The notes beneath the pieces were generated by a model. That model saw nothing but the letters and a program-made list of their open reading frames with translations. It searched no databases and had not been told where the DNA came from. A stretch of DNA of 34,796 nt. It comes from JBMOLK01 sp049325575 (lineage in GTDB: Bacteria > Bacillota > Clostridia > Acetivibrionales > Acetivibrionaceae). How positions within the stretch are numbered: position 1 is the stretch's first letter; the number at the start of each line of letters is the position of its first letter. Below, in pieces: positions 7,996 through 16,184 of the stretch. The stretch lies in assembly GCA_049325575.1 (NCBI GenBank), contig JBMOLK010000312.1, positions 1 through 34,796 of the forward strand. Reading direction: 5' to 3'. Made by a program: the position numbers and the translations under genes.

Positions 7996-8985
7996 TTATT
8001 TCTTTTCAATCGTTGCATTATCCTGTTTACCTACTTTCGAGATGCTATCTCTCATCTGGGTATCGGCTATAACATTTTGCATGTTATAATAGTCCATAAC
8101 TCCCAGTTTGCCATCACGAAGAGCTGTTGCCATAGCTTTTGGAACTTCAGCTTCAGCTTCTACAACTTTAGCTCTCATTTCCTGAACTGCAGCTTTCATT
8201 TCCTGTTCTTTTGCTACAGCCATAGCCCTTCTTTCTTCAGCTTTAGCCTGCGCGATGCGTTTATCTGCTTCTGCCTGGTCTGTCTGCAGCTGTGCACCTA
8301 TATTTCTTCCAACATCAATATCTGCTATGTCTATTGATAGAATTTCGAATGCAGTTCCCGCGTCCAACCCTTTATTTAATACGGTTTTTGATATTGTATC
8401 CGGATTTTCAAGAACCTGCTTATGATCAATTGACGAACCGACTGTTGTAACTACGCCTTCACCGACACGGGCGATAATAGTTTGCTCACCGGCACCCCCA
8501 ACCAGACGATCAATATTTGCTCTTACAGTCACTCTTGCTTTTGCTCTAAGCTCGATACCGTCTTTAGCAATTGCTGCGATAATAGGGGTTTCTATTACCT
8601 TTGGATTAACACTCATTTGTACGGCTTCAAGAACATCTCTTCCTGCAAGGTCAATTGCGGCAGCCTTTTCAAACTCGAGTGAGATATTTGCCCTTTGGGC
8701 TGCTATAAGTGCATTAACAACCCTGTCAACATTACCGCCTGCAAGATAGTGAGCTTCAAGCTTGTTGATTGACACGTTGATGCCTGCTTTTGTAGCCTTT
8801 ATCAAAGGGTTGACTATCCTCGAAGGCACAACTCTCCTAAGCCGCATTCCGATAAGTGTAAAGATACCAACTTTTACGTTTGCCGCGAAAGCGGAAATCC
8901 AAAGACCTACAGGAATAAAGGTAAAGAAAAATGAAATAAAGACAATGAATAAACCTATAAAGAGAATAAAAGCTATTGGACCCAT
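7996..8985 (-). CDS. floA: Flotillin-like membrane-microdomain scaffold FloA
   Basis: FloA oligomerises in functional membrane microdomains and affects membrane fluidity and the activity of associated signalling and secretion proteins. The N-terminal hydrophobic hairpin (about residues 3-40) anchors it. An SPFH/PHB-like region follows, with typical FloA motifs RLRRVVPSRIVNPLIKA, GGNVDRVVNALIAAQRA, AAIDLAGRDVLEAV and GIELRAKARVTVRANIDRLVGGAGE. An Ala/Glu-rich coiled coil (about 235-290, with AEADKRIAQAKAEERRAMA) mediates oligomerisation. At 329 residues the length is normal. The gene lies 34 nt downstream of nfeD, the usual partner, with GGAAGGAGAG before the ATG. Here the pair is also flanked by a sensor kinase and a LytTR regulator. 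Confidence 0.96.
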   Translation of the reverse strand: MGPIAFILFIGLFIVFISFFFTFIPVGLWISAFAANVKVGIFTLIGMRLRRVVPSRIVNPLIKATKAGINVSINKLEAHYLAGGNVDRVVNALIAAQRANISLEFEKAAAIDLAGRDVLEAVQMSVNPKVIETPIIAAIAKDGIELRAKARVTVRANIDRLVGGAGEQTIIARVGEGVVTTVGSSIDHKQVLENPDTISKTVLNKGLDAGTAFEILSIDIADIDVGRNIGAQLQTDQAEADKRIAQAKAEERRAMAVAKEQEMKAAVQEMRAKVVEAEAEVPKAMATALRDGKLGVMDYYNMQNVIADTQMRDSISKVGKQDNATIEKK

Positions 8986-9019
8986 TTAAAATCTCTCCTT
9001 CCATTAATTAAAAGTTATT

Positions 9020-9514
9020 TTATTTGATTTCTCTAACTACTATACGTCTTCCTTCAACTTTTATGATTTTTACTTTTGTATCCTTTTGGATAAACTCACC
9101 TTCTGATACAACATCCAGCTTCACTCCGTCGAAGTCTGCAGTACCCGCAGGACGAAGTACCGTTACAGCTTTACCTTCTTTGTCAAGAAAAAATTTGAGA
9201 TCTTCGGTTCCTTCAAATCCCAGCTCCTTTTTTAATGAGTCGGACAGTACCAAAGTCTTGGACAAACGTCCTTTTGTTGCGGAGTGCAGCACCAGGGTAA
9301 GAGCTATGCCTAATACAGCCATGATAATAACCAGCATTATCAATACATCCATAAGACTTGTGGCTGTTGTTACTATTCCAAGGAATAGAAGAATAACACC
9401 TGTAATTCCCGGAGCTCCAAAACCCGGATTAAACATTTCAAATATTACCAGAATAAATCCCAGCAAGAAAAATACAGCTGCCCATACATCAATATTATAT
9501 ACAAAATCTAGCAA
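9020..9514 (-). CDS. NfeD-family membrane protein (short form)
   Basis: This short NfeD protein lacks the ClpP-like protease domain found in long members. It has about three transmembrane segments (VWAAVFFLLGFILVIFEMF, GVILLFLGIVTTA and VLIMLVIIMAVLGIALTL), then a C-terminal OB-fold domain with GKAVTVLRPAGTADFDG and TKVKIIKVEGRRIVV. NfeD OB domains work with flotillins in membrane microdomains, and floA follows 34 nt downstream. A GTG at 9523 abuts the Shine-Dalgarno AAAGGGGG with no spacer and is unlikely to be used; the TTG at 9514 is about 8 nt from it and is preferred, giving 164 residues. A possible promoter with TATAAT lies in the 130-nt gap before it, so it may be transcribed apart from the kinase as well. 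Confidence 0.93.
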   Translation of the reverse strand: MLDFVYNIDVWAAVFFLLGFILVIFEMFNPGFGAPGITGVILLFLGIVTTATSLMDVLIMLVIIMAVLGIALTLVLHSATKGRLSKTLVLSDSLKKELGFEGTEDLKFFLDKEGKAVTVLRPAGTADFDGVKLDVVSEGEFIQKDTKVKIIKVEGRRIVVREIK

Positions 9515-9649
9515 TTGGAACACCCCCTTTTTATATGTTGTTGCGTTTATAAATCATGACTCAATTATATTGGACTATACTTATAAGATAAATACTAATC
9601 TGCTGTAATATACAAAAATGAGATTAAATTGTCATTTTTATTGAGTTAA

Positions 9650-10516
9650 CTATCCTTTTGGTATTCTTATTTCAAAGGCTGTAGACTCTTCAGTACTTTT
9701 TACACTTATTTCCCCGCTATAGTTTTCTATTATGTCCCTGGTTATAGATAGTCCCATACCTTCACCACTGCTTCCCTTTGTAGTAAAACCGGCTTCAAAT
9801 ATCTTATTGATAATGTTTTTAGGTATTAAAGGCCCGTTATTTTTAACTAAGAATCCGTAAGATTTTAGATCTTCAAATATATTGATCTCTAAAATCCTAT
9901 CACCTTTTTTCTCTTTAAGGGCATATATTGCGTTATCTATGATGTTTCCAAGAACCCTGCACATTTCCCAGGAAGGAACCTTGAGTTCCTTTAGTCTTGA
10001 AGTCACTGTAAGACGTGCAATTATACTTCTCTTTTCACAGTCCAGCATTTTAGCCTGCAAAAGCGCATTAACTGCAGGGTTGGATGTTTTAAGGACCTGG
10101 TTAACCTTCTGAATATCATCATAAATCTGCCCGATATAGTTTAATGCGTCATTATATTCTCCCATTTCCATAAGACCGTGTACAACCTGTAAATGATTCA
10201 TAAAATCATGTCTTTGAGCTCTTAATGTCTTATTGAGATTTTCAGCCTCACACAGGGTCTTTTTGAGCATTTCATACTGGTCATCGGTATAGGATAATGA
10301 AATGGCATTACGTACGGCTATGAAGCTGTTAATAAAAAGAGTAACAAATATTACAGTATAAAGCAATAGATAGCCTTTATTGAATCCAGGTGCAATTTTA
10401 TTCAAATTGTTCAAATAATAACCATATAATAGAACGCCGATCACCACAGCCAGGTGTACCATGTTTGAGACTAATATTGCGGCTATGGTTTTATTAATAT
10501 TTAGCATTCTTTTCAT
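9650..10516 (-). CDS. GHKL sensor histidine kinase (Spo0B/AgrC-like)
   Basis: This is a small membrane kinase of 288 residues. Two hydrophobic segments (about 10-34 and 48-70) form a minimal sensor with almost no extracellular domain, so it may sense the membrane itself or a partner. A dimerisation helix follows with the phospho-acceptor His103 in QRHDFMNHLQVVHGLMEMG, as in Spo0B-type and AgrC/CitA-like kinases. The ATPase domain has an N-box (NIIDNAIYAL, about 192-201) and a glycine box (GSSGEGMGLSI, about 253-263). GGGAG lies about 10 nt before the ATG. It heads the minus-strand group with nfeD, floA, the unknown and the LytTR regulator. Kinases of this type usually pair with LytTR regulators, which makes the gene at 6896-7642 the likely partner. 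Confidence 0.9.
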   Translation of the reverse strand: MKRMLNINKTIAAILVSNMVHLAVVIGVLLYGYYLNNLNKIAPGFNKGYLLLYTVIFVTLFINSFIAVRNAISLSYTDDQYEMLKKTLCEAENLNKTLRAQRHDFMNHLQVVHGLMEMGEYNDALNYIGQIYDDIQKVNQVLKTSNPAVNALLQAKMLDCEKRSIIARLTVTSRLKELKVPSWEMCRVLGNIIDNAIYALKEKKGDRILEINIFEDLKSYGFLVKNNGPLIPKNIINKIFEAGFTTKGSSGEGMGLSITRDIIENYSGEISVKSTEESTAFEIRIPKG

Positions 10517-10570
10517 ATATTTTATACTCCCTGTATAAATAATTAGTACTATACTATAGGCGGGTATTAG

Positions 10571-10601
10571 AAAAAAAGCAGATGATTAAATCATCTGCTT
10601 T
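10571..10601 (-). terminator. Terminator of ilvE
   Basis: A 12-bp stem (10575-10586 with 10590-10601) with a TAA loop is followed on the minus strand by a run of seven T residues. It lies just after the ilvE stop and before the sensor-kinase start, so the kinase cluster is expected to have its own promoter. Confidence 0.9.
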
Positions 10602-10615
10602 ATAAATACCGATTG

Positions 10616-11686
10616 TTACTTCACTTCAACTGTCCAACCGAATTTGTCTTCCAGTTTACCGTTTTGTATACCTGTTATGGTATCATAGATTTTAGCAGAC
10701 AACTCACCTATTTTGCCTTCATTAATCTTAATTATTTTTTCATTCCAGTTTAGTTCTCCTACCGGAGATATAACAGCTGCAGTTCCTGTTCCAAAAGCTT
10801 CTTCCAAGGTTCCCTTTGCATGAGCATCATAGATATCCTGGATACTTATTTTTCTTTCGTTTACTTTAATACCCATAGATTCTAGGAGTTCAATGGTTGA
10901 CGCTCTGGTGATCCCTGCTAGGATGCTTCCTTCCAGGGAAGGAGTCACTACTTCTCCATTTATCTTAAAGAACACATTCATTGTTCCAACTTCTTCTACA
11001 TACTTTTTCTCAACACCATCAAGCCATAGAACCTGAGTGTAGCCCTTATCCTTTGCTTCCATCTGAGCCTTCAAGCTTGCAGCGTAGTTTCCGGGAGTTT
11101 TTGAATATCCTATACCGCCCTTTACTGCTCTCACGTATTTGGATTCAACATATATTTTTACTGGATTTATACCTTCTTTATAATAAGCACCAACAGGAGA
11201 CAGTATTATTATAAACTTATAAGTTAGAGAAGGTCTAACGCCGAGGTAAGGATCAGTTGAAATTATAAACGGACGGATATAGAGTGAAGTACCTTCAGCT
11301 TCAGGTATCCAGTCCTTTTCAAGGGCTACAAGAGCTTTGGTAGCTTCTACTGCAAAATCCACGTCTATAGGAGGTATGCAGAGTCTGTCATTGGAAATGT
11401 TAACCCTTTCCATATTTTTTCCGGGTCTAAAGAGGAGTATTCTTCCATCTTGCGTTTTATAAGCCTTGAGACCTTCAAAAATAGCTTGCCCATAATGGAA
11501 TACCATTGTAGAAGGATCAAGCTCAAGAGGCGCGTAGGGAACTATCCTCGGATCGTGCCATCCTTTACCTTCCGTATAATCCATTATAAACATATGATCT
11601 GTAAAATATTGACCAAATCCCAGATTGTTTGGATCCGGCTTTTCTTTAGGATTCTTAGTTTTCTGAATACTAATCTGGTAAGACAT
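10616..11686 (-). CDS. ilvE: Branched-chain amino acid aminotransferase
   Basis: This fold-type IV PLP enzyme interconverts leucine, isoleucine and valine with their 2-oxoacids, using glutamate/2-oxoglutarate, in the cytoplasm. It belongs to the longer BCAT group (356 residues). Visible motifs are FHYGQAIFEGLKAYK (63-77), RPGKNMERVN, SLYIRPF, the PLP-binding Lys196 in GGIGYSKTPGNYA, EEVGTMNVFF, and GTGTAAVISPVG. The Shine-Dalgarno AAAGGGG lies about 10 nt before the ATG. A promoter 64 nt upstream and a clean terminator downstream show that it is transcribed alone. No T-box leader was seen in the short upstream region. Confidence 0.96.
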   Translation of the reverse strand: MSYQISIQKTKNPKEKPDPNNLGFGQYFTDHMFIMDYTEGKGWHDPRIVPYAPLELDPSTMVFHYGQAIFEGLKAYKTQDGRILLFRPGKNMERVNISNDRLCIPPIDVDFAVEATKALVALEKDWIPEAEGTSLYIRPFIISTDPYLGVRPSLTYKFIIILSPVGAYYKEGINPVKIYVESKYVRAVKGGIGYSKTPGNYAASLKAQMEAKDKGYTQVLWLDGVEKKYVEEVGTMNVFFKINGEVVTPSLEGSILAGITRASTIELLESMGIKVNERKISIQDIYDAHAKGTLEEAFGTGTAAVISPVGELNWNEKIIKINEGKIGELSAKIYDTITGIQNGKLEDKFGWTVEVK

Positions 11687-11749
11687 TTTTTAATTAAACC
11701 CCTTTCAAAACATAAAGAATTTTATCTAAAGTACACTCCGTAAATATAT

Positions 11750-11777
11750 CTTATATTATGCAACTTTTTTATGTAAA
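11750..11777 (-). promoter_or_regulatory. Promoter of ilvE
   Basis: On the minus strand TTTACA (-35, complement of 11772-11777) and TATAAG (-10, complement of 11750-11755) are 16 bp apart, each five of six to consensus. The predicted leader is about 55 nt, and it contains no visible attenuator. Confidence 0.55.
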
Positions 11778-11806
11778 AATCCAGTACTTTATTTCGATAG
11801 AATAAA

Positions 11807-12577
11807 TTATTCCTCATAGATCATCTTTATGGTCATACCGCCATCAATGGTAAGATTTGTTCCTGTAATAAATCCTGCCTGGTCTGAACATAAAAATAAA
11901 CATGCAGCGGCAATATCGCAAGGGCTGCCTACTCTCCCTGCCGGGTGCTGGAGATGTTCAATTTCTCTTAGAAAGACGGGCTTTAAAGAGGAGGACTTTT
12001 GCCATTCGGATGTTTCAATCCAGCCCGGGCTTATGGAATTCACTCTTATTTTATGTTTACCAAGACTTACTGCCATGGAGTGGGTCAATGCAATAATGCC
12101 ACCTTTTGAAGCAGAGTATGCTTCAGTATCCGGCTCTGACATAAAAGCTCTGGTTGAGGCTATATTGACAATACTGCCTCCACTAGAGAGGGACATCACT
12201 TTGGCACAATGCTTTGAGCACAGGTATGCACCTCTTAGATTTACGGATATAACCTTATCCCAAAGTTCGGTATCATTTTCAAACATATTTCCGAAAACAG
12301 AAATTCCTGCGTTGTTTATTAGAATATCTATCCTGCCGTATAAGCTTACGGTTTCTGAAACCATTTTTACTATACTTTCCTCATTAGACACATCGGTATG
12401 AATGAAGTATGAGTTATAACCCTGACCGGATATGAATTTGTGATTCTCAACGCCGGCTTCCTTATCAATTTCAGCAATAACTACATTTGCTCCTTCGGCG
12501 GAAAAAGCCTGTGATATGGCTTTTCCAATTCCTTGACCTCCACCGGTTATAATGGCGACTTTGTCTTTATACTTCAT
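11807..12577 (-). CDS. Short-chain dehydrogenase/reductase (SDR), classical type
   Basis: This 256-residue NAD(P)-dependent oxidoreductase has a Rossmann fold with TGGGQGIG (11-18), NNAG (88-91), and the catalytic set Asn113, Ser141, Tyr154 and Lys158 (YSASK). The acidic residues after the second strand (IAEID, 34-38) favour NAD(H) over NADP(H). The C-terminal PGWIETSEW and TGTNLTIDGG motifs are typical of 3-oxoacyl-reductase or polyol-dehydrogenase-like SDRs. The substrate cannot be assigned. It lies upstream of ilvE on the same strand, but ilvE has its own promoter, so no pathway link is claimed. AAAGGACC-type ribosome binding sequence precedes the ATG, and yqeG is divergent. Confidence 0.92.
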   Translation of the reverse strand: MKYKDKVAIITGGGQGIGKAISQAFSAEGANVVIAEIDKEAGVENHKFISGQGYNSYFIHTDVSNEESIVKMVSETVSLYGRIDILINNAGISVFGNMFENDTELWDKVISVNLRGAYLCSKHCAKVMSLSSGGSIVNIASTRAFMSEPDTEAYSASKGGIIALTHSMAVSLGKHKIRVNSISPGWIETSEWQKSSSLKPVFLREIEHLQHPAGRVGSPCDIAAACLFLCSDQAGFITGTNLTIDGGMTIKMIYEE

Positions 12578-12746
12578 AAAAGGACCTCCGCATTATTTAT
12601 TAATAATAGTATATTGCAAAATAAAATTGTATGGTAGGGACAAAATAAGAATAATATATAAAATAGTTTACATTTTTTTATTGCTATGCAGTTACATTAT
12701 TTGCTATTATAGTTTTATAGCTTTATAAAGTGTTTGGAGGAATACG

Positions 12747-13262
12747 ATGATAGAGAAATTTTACCCGGATTTGAAGGTAGATAAAGTCCAGGATATTGAT
12801 TTGGATTTTCTGATAAAGAAAAATATAAAAGGTCTTATTCTTGACATAGACAATACACTTGTACCTGACCATGTGGAAGAGGCTGATGAAAATGCTTTGA
12901 AATGGATAGAAAAAGTTAAAAAAGCAGGATTCAAGGTATGTATTGTTTCTAATGCATCACAAAAAAGGGTAATTAAATTTAATGAAAAGATAAAGGTTTA
13001 TGCTATTCACAGGGCTTCAAAGCCTGGAAGCAAGTCGTTTTTGAAGGCTCAAAGGTTTATGGATATAAAACCTGAGCAAATAGCCGTAATAGGTGATCAG
13101 ATTTTTACCGATATATATGGAGGTAATAAGCTTAATATGTTTACAGTCCTTGTAAGACCCATCGACAGTAGAGAATTTGTTGTTGTGAGGGTGAAGAGGG
13201 TAATAGAAAGATATGTGCTGGCAAGACATGCTAGAAGTCTTAATAGAAGCAGAAATAGCTAA
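12747..13262 (+). CDS. yqeG: YqeG-family HAD-superfamily phosphatase
   Basis: This is a 171-residue HAD-IIIA phosphatase. The nucleophile motif is LILDIDNTLV (Asp33, Asp35), motif II is CIVSNAS, a lysine follows in SKPGSKSF, and motif IV is AVIGDQIFTDIYGGN. The family is close to phosphatidylglycerophosphate phosphatases of the GEP4 type, but a physiological substrate has not been fixed for the bacterial YqeG proteins as far as I know. TTGGAGG lies 7-8 nt before the ATG. It precedes aroE by 18 nt and is probably cotranscribed with it; a YqeG-AroE gene pairing is common in Firmicutes. Confidence 0.93.
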   Translation: MIEKFYPDLKVDKVQDIDLDFLIKKNIKGLILDIDNTLVPDHVEEADENALKWIEKVKKAGFKVCIVSNASQKRVIKFNEKIKVYAIHRASKPGSKSFLKAQRFMDIKPEQIAVIGDQIFTDIYGGNKLNMFTVLVRPIDSREFVVVRVKRVIERYVLARHARSLNRSRNS

Positions 13263-13280
13263 TTAACAAAGGGAGGTAAT

Positions 13281-14165
13281 ATGGAGATCGATATCAGGGT
13301 TACAGGAAAGACACGTTTGCTAGGGCTTATTGGAAATCCGGTTGAGCATTCAATATCCCCTGCACTTCATAACTCGTTAAGCTCGCTTCTAGGGTTGGAT
13401 GTTGTTTATATTCCGCTTAAAGTAGAAAAGAAGGATTTGGATACAGTAGTAAAGGCATTAAAGGCTTTGGATTTTATTGGCTTTAATGTTACAATACCTT
13501 ATAAGAGAGATATAATGAAGTATATTGACGATAATACAAAGGAAGCAATTCTAATGGGTGCTGTAAATACCGTAAAGAAAATTGACGGAAGGCTTTACGG
13601 ATATAATACTGATGCTGAAGGTTTTTTAAGGTCTTTTAAGGAAGAATCCGGGGTTGGCTTTAAAGGAAAGAAAGTTGTGCTTATAGGAGCGGGAGGCGTA
13701 GCCCGGTCTATAGCTGTAAAGGTTGCAGCAGAAGGCGTAGAAAAAATAAGTTTGGTAAACCGTACAACCGAAAGGTCCATAGAGCTTGCTGAAGTTGTAA
13801 ATGAAAATATCAAAGAGGTTGTACAGGTTTATAATTTTGAAGATAAAACCTTTAAGATGGCTTTTGAAGAAAGCGATATAATTATTAACACTACTTCTTT
13901 GGGCATGTATCCCGATACAAACGAAACACCAATAAAAAACAGCAAGTATTTTAACAGCAATCAAATAGTATATGATGTTGTTTATAATCCGGCAAAGACC
14001 AAATTTTTATCTGATGCAGAGAAGAGAGGCTGCAAAGTAATAAACGGGATGGGAATGCTTTTCTATCAGGGAATAAATGCTTACGAGATATGGACAGGTG
14101 TGAAGTTTTCTGAAGATAGTCTTAAATATATTTATGATTCTTTTAAGAAGATTATAAACGTTTAA
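13281..14165 (+). CDS. aroE: Shikimate 5-dehydrogenase
   Basis: AroE reduces 3-dehydroshikimate to shikimate with NADPH in aromatic amino acid biosynthesis. The substrate site includes NPVEHSISPALHN (19-31), the catalytic Lys75 in NVTIPYKRDIM and Asp111 in GYNTDAEGF. The NADP-binding site has GAGGVARS (136-143) and NRTTER (160-165), with arginines suited to the 2'-phosphate. The length of 294 residues is normal. AGGGAGGTAAT directly precedes the ATG. The gene ends at a strong terminator that isolates it from the pilus locus. Another enzyme of the same pathway, aroQ, lies on the far side of the pilus genes. Confidence 0.96.
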   Translation: MEIDIRVTGKTRLLGLIGNPVEHSISPALHNSLSSLLGLDVVYIPLKVEKKDLDTVVKALKALDFIGFNVTIPYKRDIMKYIDDNTKEAILMGAVNTVKKIDGRLYGYNTDAEGFLRSFKEESGVGFKGKKVVLIGAGGVARSIAVKVAAEGVEKISLVNRTTERSIELAEVVNENIKEVVQVYNFEDKTFKMAFEESDIIINTTSLGMYPDTNETPIKNSKYFNSNQIVYDVVYNPAKTKFLSDAEKRGCKVINGMGMLFYQGINAYEIWTGVKFSEDSLKYIYDSFKKIINV

Positions 14166-14191
14166 ACCATATTGGCGGTCTTATAACACAT

Positions 14192-14232
14192 AATGCAAAA
14201 AAGCTGGTTTTGGCACCAGCTTTTTTTGCATT
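14192..14232 (+). terminator. Terminator of aroE
   Basis: The arms 14192-14208 and 14215-14232 pair through a GCTGGT/ACCAGC core and flanking A/T and GCATT/AATGC segments. A run of seven T follows the core. A small bulge comes from six A against seven T. It ends the yqeG-aroE unit before the pilus genes. Confidence 0.9.
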
Positions 14233-14424
14233 ATATCAACATAAAAAGAGGACTTTGGCGTTTTTTGGCGAATAAATAAGGAGTGATAATCTTTAGACGA
14301 CTTTCGTATAACTCAATCTCAAATTTTAAGAAACATTTAATTTTCCTGTAATGAAAAATCGTTATTTACCGATATATAGAAAAGATCATTATAAAAGTCT
14401 TCAGTTGCTTTAATTTCTCAAGAA

Positions 14425-14456
14425 TATTGCCCGAGACGAAAGTCTTACGGGCAATA
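14425..14456 (+). promoter_or_regulatory. Stable hairpin just upstream of pilB
   Basis: A 9-bp outer stem (14425-14433 with 14448-14456, core TTGCCCG/CGGGCAA) and a 4-bp inner stem AGAC/GTCT close a GAAA tetraloop, with a 2-nt bulge. It ends 6 nt before the pilB Shine-Dalgarno (GGGTGAG, 14463-14469). The segment 14436-14444 is also complementary over 9 bp to 14299-14307 earlier in the leader, so an alternative fold is possible. It lacks a T-run and is not a terminator on the plus strand. It does not match the c-di-GMP-I or -II riboswitch sequences I remember. Confidence 0.55.
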
Positions 14457-14473
14457 GTAAACGGGTGAGTAAT

Positions 14474-16165
14474 ATGAAAAGACAAATGAGAAAAAGACTG
14501 GGCGACCTTTTGGTGGAAGTTGGACTTATAAACCAGGAGCAGCTGGAAAGTGCCTTAAAACTTCAAAAGACTACCGGCAAAAAGCTTGGTGAAGTGCTTA
14601 TCTCCGAGGGAGTTGTAACTCAGGAGGATATTATCCAGGTTTTAGAGTTTCAGCTTGGTATTCCTCACGTTATACTTGAAAAGTATAATATTAATCAGGC
14701 TGCTTGCCTCCTTATTCCGGAAAGCCTTGCAAGAAGATATGAGCTTATTCCTATTGCCCAGCAGAGCGGAGTGCTGACAGTTGCTATGAGTGATCCTCTC
14801 AATGTGTTTGCAATTGATGATGTAACCATATATTCAGGAATGGAAGTTCAGCCCGTTATTGCATCAACATCGGAAATAGTTAAAGCAATTGACAAATATT
14901 ACAGCAAGCAGCATGCACTTAAGGCAGTTGAAGAATTCAAGAAGGAAAATGAATCTTCATTAAAAATAAATTCCGAGAACATGGACCAGCAGCTTAATGA
15001 AGAGGTGAACAACGCACCTGCTGTAAAGCTCGTAAATTCCATAATAGAGCAGGCTGTAAGAAACAGGGCCAGCGATATACATATAGAGCCGTTTCCAAGT
15101 TTTATAAAAATAAGATTTAGAACAGACGGTGAAATGCATGAAGCTATGAAGACCGATATGGGTATCATGAATGCCCTGGCAACCCGTATAAAAATAATAT
15201 CAGGTATGAACATAACTGAAAAAAGAGCACCACAGGATGGAAGGGTAACTGTTAAGGTTGATGGGAAGGATTATGATCTAAGGGTTTCAATCCTGCCTAC
15301 AGTTTTCGGTGAAAAAATAGTTATAAGAATTGCTGACAAAAAAGCTTTTGTTGTATCAAAGGACCAGCTTGGGTTTACTTATGATGATAAGATAAAGTTT
15401 GATAAAATTCTGCAAAATCCTCATGGAATAATTTTGGTAACAGGGCCGACGGGAAGCGGAAAATCTACTACTTTATATACTGCCCTCAACGAAATCAACA
15501 AACCGAATATAAATATTATTACTATTGAAGATCCTGTAGAATGCCTTATTGAGGGAGTGAATCATGTTCAGGTAAGCAATAAGTCCGGTCTGACCTTTGC
15601 CTCCGGACTGCGTTCAATATTGAGGCAGGACCCCAATGTAGTAATGATTGGTGAAATCAGAGACAATGAGACAGCAGAGATAGCGGTAAGAGCTGCCATA
15701 ACCGGACACTTGGTACTTAGTACATTGCATACCAACGATGCTCCCGGAACAGTAATAAGGCTTATAGATATGGGAATAGAACCCTTCCTGGTTGCTACTT
15801 CCCTTGTTGGGGTAATTGCTCAAAGACTTGTCAGAAAGATTTGCCAAAACTGCAAACAGGAGCATGTGGCATCAGACGAAGAACTTGCCGTACTGGAACT
15901 GGATATTCCTGTACAGGTATATAAAGGTAAGGGGTGTGCCATGTGCAGCGGAACAGGGTATAAGGGAAGAATTGGTGTATACGAGATCATGGTACTTACC
16001 AGAAAGCATAAGGAGTTAATTAATAAAAGGTGTACTGAAGAAGAGCTAAGAGAGCTGTCAATTGCAAACGGAATGAAAACTCTAAGGGACAATGCCAGAA
16101 TTCTGGTACTTGAAGGTAAGACTACCATAGAGGAAATGGTAAGAATATCATTCTCTAACGACTAA
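14474..16165 (+). CDS. pilB: Type IV pilus extension ATPase PilB with MshEN domain
   Basis: PilB is the hexameric cytoplasmic motor that drives pilus assembly. The N-terminus has two tandem MshEN-type repeats: RLGDLLVEVGLINQEQLESA and, starting near residue 37, KKLGEVLISEGVVTQEDIIQ, with the RLGxxL...G...Q pattern that binds c-di-GMP in MshE. Walker A is GPTGSGKST (about 324-332), the Asp box is TIEDPVE, Walker B is DPNVVMIGEIRD and the His box is HLVLSTLHTND. A C-terminal zinc site has CQNC and CAMC. A GTG at 14465 is possible, but GGGTGAG is properly spaced (4-5 nt) only for the ATG at 14474. pilT follows after 19 nt. c-di-GMP binding here is inferred from motif conservation. Confidence 0.95.
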   Translation: MKRQMRKRLGDLLVEVGLINQEQLESALKLQKTTGKKLGEVLISEGVVTQEDIIQVLEFQLGIPHVILEKYNINQAACLLIPESLARRYELIPIAQQSGVLTVAMSDPLNVFAIDDVTIYSGMEVQPVIASTSEIVKAIDKYYSKQHALKAVEEFKKENESSLKINSENMDQQLNEEVNNAPAVKLVNSIIEQAVRNRASDIHIEPFPSFIKIRFRTDGEMHEAMKTDMGIMNALATRIKIISGMNITEKRAPQDGRVTVKVDGKDYDLRVSILPTVFGEKIVIRIADKKAFVVSKDQLGFTYDDKIKFDKILQNPHGIILVTGPTGSGKSTTLYTALNEINKPNINIITIEDPVECLIEGVNHVQVSNKSGLTFASGLRSILRQDPNVVMIGEIRDNETAEIAVRAAITGHLVLSTLHTNDAPGTVIRLIDMGIEPFLVATSLVGVIAQRLVRKICQNCKQEHVASDEELAVLELDIPVQVYKGKGCAMCSGTGYKGRIGVYEIMVLTRKHKELINKRCTEEELRELSIANGMKTLRDNARILVLEGKTTIEEMVRISFSND

Positions 16166-16184
16166 ACAAGCAGGGGGATAGGAT

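Noticed and set aside
9024..9608. Plus-strand open frame of 194 codons opposite nfeD
   Set aside because: It is antisense to a clear NfeD protein and has Ser/Thr-rich composition typical of a shadow frame.
11829..12401. Plus-strand open frame of 190 codons opposite the SDR gene
   Set aside because: The SDR motifs on the minus strand are complete; the antisense frame shows no domain.
12701..12729. TTGCTA-N17-TATAAA as yqeG promoter
   Set aside because: The predicted start would fall on the ribosome binding site, leaving almost no leader.
14461..14473. ACGGGTGAGTAAT matches a conserved 16S rRNA segment
   Set aside because: Only 13 nt match, no other rRNA sequence surrounds it, and it coincides with the pilB ribosome binding site and start. 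Chance is the simplest reading.
14233..14473. c-di-GMP riboswitch upstream of pilB
   Set aside because: The leader is structured, but the conserved aptamer words I know for class I and class II are missing.
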